Below, one piece after another: positions 56,808-64,000 of a stretch of DNA of 64,000 bases; position 1 is the stretch's first letter; each line of letters opens with the position of its first letter. Below the pieces are notes generated by a model. It was not told the DNA's origin. It did not search any database and saw only the letters and a list, made by a program, of their open reading frames with translations. The stretch covers positions 30,757,465 through 30,821,464 of the forward strand of contig OX419762.1 of assembly GCA_948567375.1 (NCBI GenBank), read 5' to 3'. The DNA comes from Lunularia cruciata (lineage: Eukaryota; Streptophyta; Marchantiopsida; Lunulariales; Lunulariaceae). A program made the position numbers and the translations under genes.

Positions 56808-57178
56808 TGTAAGGCAAAGTGTGAGGCGGGACCAAGTTGAGTGAAGACAGAGGTAGAAGAAAGCTCGGGCAGTGAGGCATCAATCCCGATATGAAGACTC
56901 CAGAGAAGAAGGCGAGTATCGGGAGAACACGAGGAGAGAAGAGAGACCACTCCGTGGGAGGAAGAAGTTGCCAGTGATGGAGTGGAGTACCTGCGAGAGG
57001 TAGTGTGCCCGCTGCTAGTAAAGTTGGAGCAGAAGAAGAAGGAGATGCAATCAACTTGTCCTGAGGTAAAGTCTGTACTGTAGGTGGTAGCAAATTTAGA
57101 AGAAGAGAACTCGGAGTTGAAGAGGAGTGTAACCCGAGGTGAGGAGGAGAGAGAAGTATTGAAGACCTGAAGAGAGAA

Positions 57179-58074
57179 GTGATCTATCAAAAGGATCTTG
57201 CAAGGAAGAGTGATATCGCAAGGGAAAGACAGGTAGCTGAATATGAAATCTTGAAGCAGCAGTTTGTTGATTCAAGAGTAGAGCTTATCCATGCTATGGC
57301 GAGGATAGCATCGAAGGATCAAGAGCTCGATAGAGTGAGGGAGAGTATGGAGGAGAAGAAGCAACTCTGGCAACGAGAGTTGGCTGCGAGATATAGAGAG
57401 AAGAGAAATTACAAGAGTTACTTCGTAATCAGGAAGAGAAGGTTGAATAGAAGGAGAAAGAGAAGGAAGCGGTGAAAGCCGAGTTCAAGGAAGAGTTGGC
57501 GATGTATAAAGAGGAATGGCTTGCAGATCAGGAACAAGAAAGGAAGACAAGATTGGAGCCATTGAAGGAGATAGTACTCATAGTGAATGCGATGTTAAGT
57601 ACAGAAGCCAACGTTCAAATTGAAGAAGCGCGTCTACACGAGTTGAAGTTGTTGGTGCAAGAGACGAAGCGAAGACAAGCAAAGGACACGGAGATGAATG
57701 CCTTGTTAATAAAATTAAGAACTTGTGTAGATAGGAAGGTGTTGGAAGTAGAGGATAACATTTCCATTAGATTAGACTTAGTGAAGGTAGAGCTACAAAA
57801 ACTTCGGAAAGATGTTAAAGCAAAACCCGAAGTAGATAACATAAGAGTCCAAATGTCTTCGGAGTTGCCATCAGAGATATTAGAGAAGAGTGGGTCAGGA
57901 GATAAGGAGTTAGATAGATTACCCACTAGTGAAATTTCAGATCAGGAAAGAGAATTGCTTGATCTGGTAGAAGAAGTAGAAGATATGAAACCCGAGGAAA
58001 ATGTAGTAGGAAGTAAAATTACTTCGGGTTCAGGTTTGAAAGCCAAGGAAGAAGTAGACATCGGATCGGAGTAG
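57179..58074 (+). pseudogene. G1 ORF, coiled-coil C-terminal part
   Basis: Frames 57179-57475 and 57472-58074 (98 and 200 residues, with 4-nt overlap) are Glu/Lys/Arg/Leu-rich with long heptad stretches: SKDQELDRVRESMEEKKQLW, then FKEELAMYKEEWLADQEQER and RLDLVKVELQKLRKDVKAKP, ending EEVDIGSE. This predicts an extended coiled coil. Such frames are often gag-like or structural in plant retroelements; no enzyme is suggested. The end is shared with G2 at 43831. Confidence 0.55.
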
Positions 58075-58190
58075 TGATAGATTTGAGATATGAAGAGGCA
58101 GATATGAAGATGTGCATTGTCATTTCGGATCTACAAGTTAGAACAGTTGTAGTAGAACGGTATTTTTGTTAGAACTGTTGATTGATTCAC

Positions 58191-58200
58191 TATTTAAGAG
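58191..58200 (+). promoter_or_regulatory. Candidate TATA box of the G family
   Basis: TATTTAAGAG, followed by conserved GTGGCATTCGCA. In G2 the counterpart (CTACTTAAGAGTGGC) is at about 43950. This is the typical position of an LTR promoter before R/U5. Confidence 0.4.
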
Positions 58201-58868
58201 TGGCATTCGCATAGAATTGTTGTTCAGTGCTCATTATTTCTGAGAATAGATAAAGCAAAGTGTTGTGAAGCAGTGCTCGTCGCTTGAGCTTGATTCCGAG
58301 TATCAACTTTGTGTCTATGTTTGTGAGTGTTTGGAGAAATTTGAAATGCAAGTTAGAGTGCTTGTTGGATGTTGGATTCCACAGCCTTGATCTTCATTCT
58401 GTGTGTTTGATCCTGAGTGAAGTGCAATCAAAGCAATGCCTTGATAGATCTGAGAGGAATTGTAGTGTTGGTAGTATTCTGCATTTGTGAGTGTAGTGCA
58501 AAGTTGATGTGAAGCAATTTTGATCGAGAAAGTTGTGCCTTCAGTGGAGGGGTGGAACATAATTCTGAGGCAAAGTCATTTTGCAGTGAAGTGCCGTTTT
58601 TGAGAGAGCCTGAATCATCACAATCAAGATTGTTTCGAAAGATTTGATGGAGTTGTGATTAAGGAGTGTGAATTTGTGCCAAGACTACGAGTCAGTGCTT
58701 GTTACTCTCTTCTAGGTGTGGTTTCTACCTGAGAGATTAAAGACGCAACCAAGAAGAACTACATTGTTACTATTTGCTTCGTATTTGGACATTTCTGACT
58801 TGTATCTCTGTGGGAACAAACTTTACTTACCCGATTACCGCAAAAGTGATATTTGCCGGGTTGTGACA

Positions 58869-58873
58869 CATTT
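58869..58873. repeat. Target-site duplication CATTT (right of G1)
   Basis: Identical to 55119-55123. Confidence 0.9.
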
Positions 58874-60120
58874 GTATACCCTGTAGTTCATTATGATGGC
58901 TTTGAGGTGATTTTGTACATCTTGTACACATGAGAGGATTTGGAGAGATTATGTGAAGTAGACTGCAGATTTTGGGGATTATTGTCATTTTGGGCAAAAT
59001 CTCATGTTTGAAATCTAGACTTGAAACTTCTACACATGATAGCTTGGTTTATCTTCCAATTAGCACACTTGAAATTATTGTGAGAGCTATTATGCGCACT
59101 AAGCTAGAAGTTTTGAAAGTTGATAGAGTAAACTGCTCTCGCAATTGCATGCTCTTTGGAAAATTGTATAGAGTCTGCCATTTCTTCAATTTTAAGGATT
59201 ATTTTAAAACTATCCAAGAAAATTCAATGCATTGTATCTTATCTTTTGGCACAAAAATTAGAGAGAGATCATTCTTGCACAGGGAGTTATGAGTTTTTAA
59301 AGTGAGGGGGTTTTTAGACCAAATCTGAAATATATATGTTGAATAGAAAAGTGCGTAGGCCAAATGGTCTGAAATTTTGCAAAGAGTGAAACCCTGAAGT
59401 TGGCATCAAGTGTGAAAATTTTTAGAGGACTTTGATATACCAGTTGAGAGATTTGAGTGACATTGTGAGGAAACATAAATTCTATAGAGTTGAGATCTCA
59501 TGCATGAGGAGTGTGAGAGCAACAAAAAGCATGTGTGAGTGTTTAGACTCATCTTAGGAACATGGAGGGTCACCAAGAGTGGAAATTGAGACTATGCAAG
59601 GTTCCTCAAGGGTTTGAGATGATTATAGGGGTGGATTTGAGGAAAAGAGAGTTTAGAATAGAATTTGAAGAGAGTGTTGAGAGGATCCAAAACCTACACT
59701 ACTTGGAGAAAAGAGTGAGTCTAAGTGCTTTCTATGTGGAGAGAAGGGACATAAGGAAATTTCATGTCCATTGACCTCTGAGAACAAGAGGTTGAGGGAA
59801 AAGAGAGGCTTACTTGACTTGGATTTGCATGTTGGACCTTCTTCACCAAGATTGGGAGAGAGGAGATCTAAGACCAAGGAGTTGTGTGAGATTTGTGGAA
59901 TGGAAAGATGTCCAAAAGGACATGAGCGTAGTGGAGTAAAAGCACTTTTGGAGACTTAGGTAAAGGATCTTGGAGAGAGTCTTAGTATAGCTATAGAAAT
60001 ACTACCACCTTCATCAGCTAGTTCTCAAGATTAGTGACGGAAATAATCTTCCAATTTATGGATAAATTATCCATGAGGATTTGATTAATATGTACTCTAG
60101 GATTTGACATTGATATAGAA
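58874..60120 (+). pseudogene. D1 internal region with zinc-knuckle relic
   Basis: Continues the reading broken at 55123 and aligns with 61354-62640 of D2. A finger-like segment near 59715-59760 (KCFLCGEKGHK-type in D2) has lost its frame here. LRERRGLLDLDLHVGPSSPR-like text and a second CEICGMERCPKGHE motif follow at about 59790-59930. The protein upstream of the knuckle is not one I recognise; it does not look like the usual gag capsid. Confidence 0.6.
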
Positions 60121-60523
60121 ATCTTGGAGCAACCTGAACCTTTTTTGTTCCCTAAAGTACATTACTTTCAAATAAAAGCTCCAATATCAATGGGGATGGT
60201 GGATGCCAAACCAAGACCATGGGAGGCTTATGAATATGCCTCCAATATTGATGTGAGAGTGAATGGTCACAACTTCAATGATGCATTGGTTGAGGGAGGA
60301 TCAGCATTGAATGCCATGTCAGAAAAGCTGATGAAGAAGTTGGTATTATACCCTCTAGACCTTCAACATTTGTGGTGAGCATGGCAAGCAAGCAACAAGT
60401 TTGACTAGTACAAGTGATGGATAAAGTAGTACTTTCAGTTATGGGAGTTCAAAATCTCATGACTTTCCAAGTCTTGAAGGATTCAAGCTATTATTTGCTT
60501 CTTGGGAGGCCATGGTTGAGAGC
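60121..60523 (+). pseudogene. D1 protease
   Basis: EQPEPFLFPKVHYFQIKAPI, then DAKPRPWEAYEYASNIDVRV and NFNDALVEGGSALNAMSEKL, where EGG stands at the active-site D-S/T-G position (Asp to Glu). After stops it reaches the LLGRPWLRA-like end at about 60500. Immediately after, the next family-D LTR begins, so RT, RNase H and integrase are absent from D1. Confidence 0.7.
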
Positions 60524-61215
60524 TATAATACCTATTTGTGCATGTGTGTGATATTGTGATATTTAGCTTGGTATTACAAGTACTTGAGAGATATTATGTA
60601 TATAGAGATAAAGGATGGTTCTACATTAGTCATGATTAGCTAGAGTTAGTCATAGCTAAGATAAAGGGGACCTTACTTTAGAGGAGGTGGAAAAGATGAG
60701 CACCACTATTTTGGATTCTAGTGTGTTGACTTGGTATTATTCCTAGGTGTTTGGCTTTGAGGAAAGAATTGAGAACTCTTGGGCTCACAAGCCTTTTTGT
60801 TTTGGATTCTTTTATAGTCAAAGGATAGCCCATGTGAAGGAATCCTTGACTTAGTGGTTGGGTCAAGATAAGATCACATGCTTAGGAGAATATGCCCATG
60901 TGAATGGATATTCCTTTCTACTTTTTTACTTTACTTGACTTTTAGCCTAGTAACTTCAGTTACTCCAATAATTAGTAACTTTGTTGTGTAACTATTTGAC
61001 AAGTATATAAACAAGGGGTGAGGAAGTACTCATCATCCTTTCATTTGCAACTATCTCTCTCTCATCGAGTTCTCTAGTGAGCAATGTCTTGAGCCTTGGA
61101 GTGTTAGCCTTGGAGAAGTATGATGGAGTTGGGGTTCCTTGCATTCTTATTCCATGGTGCGCTACCATAATAGCTATCATAGGTTCATCTTGAGTGAGAA
61201 ACTTGCCGGCTCACA
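60524..61215 (+). repeat. 5' LTR of family-D unit D2
   Basis: 692 bp; begins TATAATACCTATTTGTGC (first G of TG changed to A) and ends GCCGGCTCACA. TATATAAACAAGGGG near 61005 is a probable TATA box. It is followed by a primer site, so it acts as a 5' LTR. Confidence 0.85.
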
Positions 61216-61219
61216 TTTT

Positions 61220-61236
61220 TGGTTCCATTGCTGGGA
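61220..61236 (+). promoter_or_regulatory. Primer-binding site of D2 (tRNA-Asp type, decayed)
   Basis: TGGTTCCATTGCTGGGA follows the LTR. Against the Athila-type TGGCGCCGTTGCCGGGGA it shows mostly C-to-T and G-to-A changes plus one missing G. Confidence 0.6.
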
Positions 61237-62694
61237 CCTCTCTAGAAGGCAAGATAATGTTCCGCATTCAATTCTACAGTAGGCAAAAGGAGGCTATGAG
61301 AGCTCACTTGGAAAGAACATTAGGAGAGGAGAGGGCTAAACTTATGTTAGAGAACCAAGATCCATTTGTTTACCCTATAGTTCATTATGATGTCTTTGAA
61401 GTGATTTTTTACATCTTGTACACATGAGACGATTGGGAGAGATTGTGTGAGGTGGATTGCAGATTTTGGGGATTAAGGTGATTTTGGGCAAAATCTCAAG
61501 TTTGAGATCTGGACTTGAAATTTCTACACATAATAGCTTGGGTTATCTTTCAGTTATCACACTTGAAATTATTGTGAGAGCTACTATACGCATTGGGTTA
61601 GAATTTTTGAAAGTTGATAGGGTAAACTGCTCCCGCAACTGCATGCTCTCTGGAAACTTGTACAGAGTCTGCCATTTCTTCAATTTTTAGTGAGTTGTCC
61701 TGAATATTAACAAGAGAATTAAGTGCATTTTATCCTACTTTCTGCCACAAAAATTAGAGAGAGATCATGCTTACACGGGGCGTTATAAGTTTTTAAAGTG
61801 AAGGGGGTGGTTTTCAGACCAAATCTGAAATATGTGTGCTGAATAGAAAGATGTCTAGGCCAAATGGCTCAATGAAAAGATCTACAATTTTGCATGGAGG
61901 GACACCCTGGAGTTATGATCAAGTGTGAAAAATTTCAGAGGACTGTCACATACAAGTTGACAGATCTGAGTGAAATTGTGAGGAAGGGTCAATTCTGCAG
62001 AGTGGAGGTCTCATGCATGAGGAGTTTGAGAGCAATAAAAAGTATGTTTGAGTGTTTAGATTCATCTTGGGAACATGGAGGGTCACCAAGAGTGGAAATT
62101 GAGACTATGTAAGGTTCCCAAAGTATTTGAGGTGATTGTAGGGGTGGATTTGAGGAAAAGACAGTTTACAATAGAATTTGAAGAGAGTGTTGAGGGGATC
62201 CAAAAACCTACACCACTTGGAGGAAAGAGTGAGTCTAAGTGCTTTCTATGTGGAGAGAAGGGACATAAAGCAAGTTCATGTCCATTGACCTTTGAGAGCA
62301 AGAGATTGAGGGAAAGGAGAGGCTTACTTGACTTGGGTTTGCATGTTGGACCTTCTTCACCAAGATTAGGAGGGAGAAGATCTAAGACCAAGGAGTTGTG
62401 TGAGGTTTGTGGAGTGGAAGGACTTCCAAAAGGACATGAGTGTAGTGGAGTAAAAAATTTTTGGAAACTTTGGTGAAGGATCTTGGAGAGAGTCTTAGTA
62501 TAGTTAAAAAAATTCTACCACCTTCATCAGCTAGTTCTCAAGATTAGTGATGGAGATAATCTTTCAACTTATGGATAAACTATCCATGAGGGTTTGATTA
62601 ATATGCAACTCTAGGATTTGATGTTGCTATAGAAATCTTGGAGCAACCAGAGCCTTTTGTGTTCCCTAGGGTGGATTACTCTCAAATGGTGTTA
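61237..62694 (+). pseudogene. D2 internal region with CCHC zinc knuckle
   Basis: Aligns with the D1 internal region. Frame 62075-62476 (133 residues) has an intact knuckle, CFLCGEKGHKASSC (C-x2-C-x4-H-x4-C), followed by RLRERRGLLDLGLHVGPSSP and a second Cys/His cluster CEVCGVEGLPKGHEC. Upstream text such as YKLTDLSEIVRKGQF and VEVSCMRSLRAIKSMFECL is not a standard capsid. The match to D1 stops at about 62694, at the start of the protease lead-in (EQPEPFVFPRVDYSQM). Confidence 0.65.
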
Positions 62695-62773
62695 GTCATG
62701 TACAAACTCTATTAGTTATAGAGTGAGAGAAAAGAAAAAAAATTGAGAGAAAGAAATATAATGAGAGGTTAAG

Positions 62774-63504
62774 ATGGGGAAACTTCCGGTTTTCTTTGGC
62801 AAGGATGGAGAAGATGTGAAGGCCTTTGTGAGAGACTTCAAGAGAGCTTGCATAGGAAACAATGAGAGGAGGACAAATGAGTGGGCCTCATTATTACCAG
62901 ATTTCTTTGCGGATGCAGCACTTACATGGTATGAGTCACAATACCAAAAGAGAGAGAGGAGAGATGGGGAAGAAGAGTCTTGGGAGACTTTGACTTTAGC
63001 ACTCATTGAAAACTTTCTTCCAAATGAGAGTTATGAGAGATTGATGAGTGAGTTTACCTTTCTCAAACAAGGAGATGGAGAGAGAGTGAGAGTCTATGTG
63101 GAAAGAGTGGAAAAGTTAGAGTCCAGATTTTGCATAGTGTTGAGGAAAGGTGGGGATGATGTGGAGACTACAATGATTGGCATAGGGGCCATGCTCACCA
63201 AGAATTTTGTGGGAGGGTTGAGACCACAAATTAGAAGGTGAGATATGAGAAACCTTCTTCCAAGGTTGAAGCTATCAAGATCGCAATTCGTATGGAGGAG
63301 AGTTTGGAAGAAGATGAGAGTGATTTGGTGGTGAAGGAGGTTGTGCATCCTCCTCAAGGCTACAAGTATGGTGTAACTTCTGATAATTTGGTGGCAAGGG
63401 TTGCACCACAAGTAGCAGTTGCTCCAATTCTTGCACCTCCACCAAAGGATCCACTTCAAACCATCACAAAACAACTTGCGGATCTCAAGATCAATGTGGT
63501 GTAA
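62774..63504 (+). pseudogene. Ty3/gypsy gag (capsid), near-intact
   Basis: Frame 62774-63241 starts MGKLPVFFGKDGEDVKAFVR and contains FADAALTWYESQ, ETLTLALIENFLPNESYERL and FTFLKQGDGERVRVYVERVE, the ordered blocks of the Retrotrans_gag family. A stop at 63239-63241 is followed at once by a continuing frame, 63238-63504 (KPSSKVEAIKIAIRMEESLE, then a Pro/Ala-rich linker), so one substitution or shift separates them. The ATG follows an A-rich leader. This gag follows the D2 sequence abruptly, and the two may belong to different elements. Confidence 0.8.
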
Positions 63505-64000
63505 CTATGGGAGAAGAGAGAGGTGGATCAAAATGTAGGGAGAGGGCCTAGGAGTTATGGAAACTATCCATATAGAGGAGGCCAACCAGCCAACAATTTC
63601 AATGATAGAAATTGTTTTGGTAATGGAGGAAGAGGCCATATCCAAAGGAATTACCCAAATTCCACTTACCATGGAGGAAGGGGTTATGAGGAAGCCAATC
63701 GAGGGAAAGAGGGAGGGAGTGAAACCCAAGTGGCTCCTAATCCAAACAAAGGTAAGGAGATAGCATCCATAGATGTGGTTGAGAGCAAGTATGAGAAGGG
63801 AGAGTGCTCAAACTCCAAGGGTATTAATATGGAGCTATTGGCACAAGAGAAGAAGAGAGCTCGTTTTGTTGATGATGTTCACTCTTCTCAAGGATTTACT
63901 CAAAGCAAGGATACTCCTATGTCTACTAGGAGCACTCGCACAACAACACCATCAACAACAAAGACTCCAAGGAAGAAGTTGGGGATGGAGGACTTCTTGA
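63505..64000 (+). pseudogene. Gag C-terminal region running off the window
   Basis: In shifting frames: SYGNYPYRGGQPANNFNDRN and NSTYHGGRGYEEANRGKEGG, an Asn/Gly/Arg-rich RNA-binding-type region, then GKEIASIDVVESKYEKGECS, KKRARFVDDVHSSQGFTQSK and a Ser/Thr-rich stretch TPMSTRSTRTTTPSTTKTPR. No CCHC knuckle is reached before 64000. Confidence 0.6.

Larger units (their letters stand above)
55124..58868 (+). mobile_element. Element G1: 3.7-kb TG...CA unit with captured-looking ORFs
   Basis: The unit begins TGTGGTGCCCACATTTTTG, ends GCCGGGTTGTGACA, and is flanked by a perfect CATTT duplication, so it moved by an LTR-type integrase. No terminal direct repeats, RT or integrase are visible inside it. 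A TATTTAAGAG box at 58191 sits about 680 bp from the end, where a promoter would lie in an LTR. It therefore looks like one giant solo LTR whose U3 contains open frames, or a non-autonomous element that lost its LTR pair. A shorter relative is at 42767-44624. Confidence 0.75.

Overview
The window is nuclear DNA from a land plant with a large, repeat-packed genome. One intact, recognisable host gene lies in about 64 kb: a CTR/COPT copper transporter at 9249-9728 (minus). Nearly everything else is layered plant retroelements carrying many stops and transition-type changes, as expected of old, methylated, silenced copies. The mix (methyltransferase-coding and fungal-type Ty3/gypsy elements, long LTRs) looks more like a gymnosperm, fern or other non-angiosperm than a compact angiosperm genome, but the species cannot be fixed from sequence alone.

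Layout. 1-2710: 5' end of a minus-strand Ty3/gypsy element (family A: gag, PBS, LTR). 2711-15600: low-copy, gene-poor DNA with COPT, small tandem duplications and AT-rich spacer. 15600-20474: L1-type LINE (minus) whose ORF1 is split by a solo family-A LTR with a perfect 5-bp target duplication. 21859-23138: truncated family-D (Athila/Tat-like) 3' end. 23240-28565: family B (minus), whose integrase ends in a PHD finger. 28566-54316: a nest. Its oldest visible layer is family F (minus strand: gag, protease, C5-DNA methyltransferase). A plus-strand chromovirus C (29479-51402) lies inside the methyltransferase domain. C carries a fungal-type Ty3/gypsy element E (30872-41727) and a family-D element (42683-48908). 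E contains a solo D LTR, and the D 3' LTR contains element G2. 54317-64000: two plus-strand family-D units in tandem, the first interrupted by element G1 (55124-58868, perfect 5-bp target duplication), then a fresh gag ORF running off the window.

How the parts relate. No operon-like logic links these units; the link is nesting. The most notable biology is what the elements carry: a cytosine-5 DNA methyltransferase between protease and where reverse transcriptase would follow (F), a PHD finger on an integrase (B), a chromodomain on another integrase (C), and host-like coiled-coil ORFs inside a long TG...CA unit (G). B and F lie next to each other on the same strand and have complementary missing parts, so they may be pieces of one family coding both a DNA methyltransferase and a PHD reader; this is inference. 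Family letters A-G are labels used only here.
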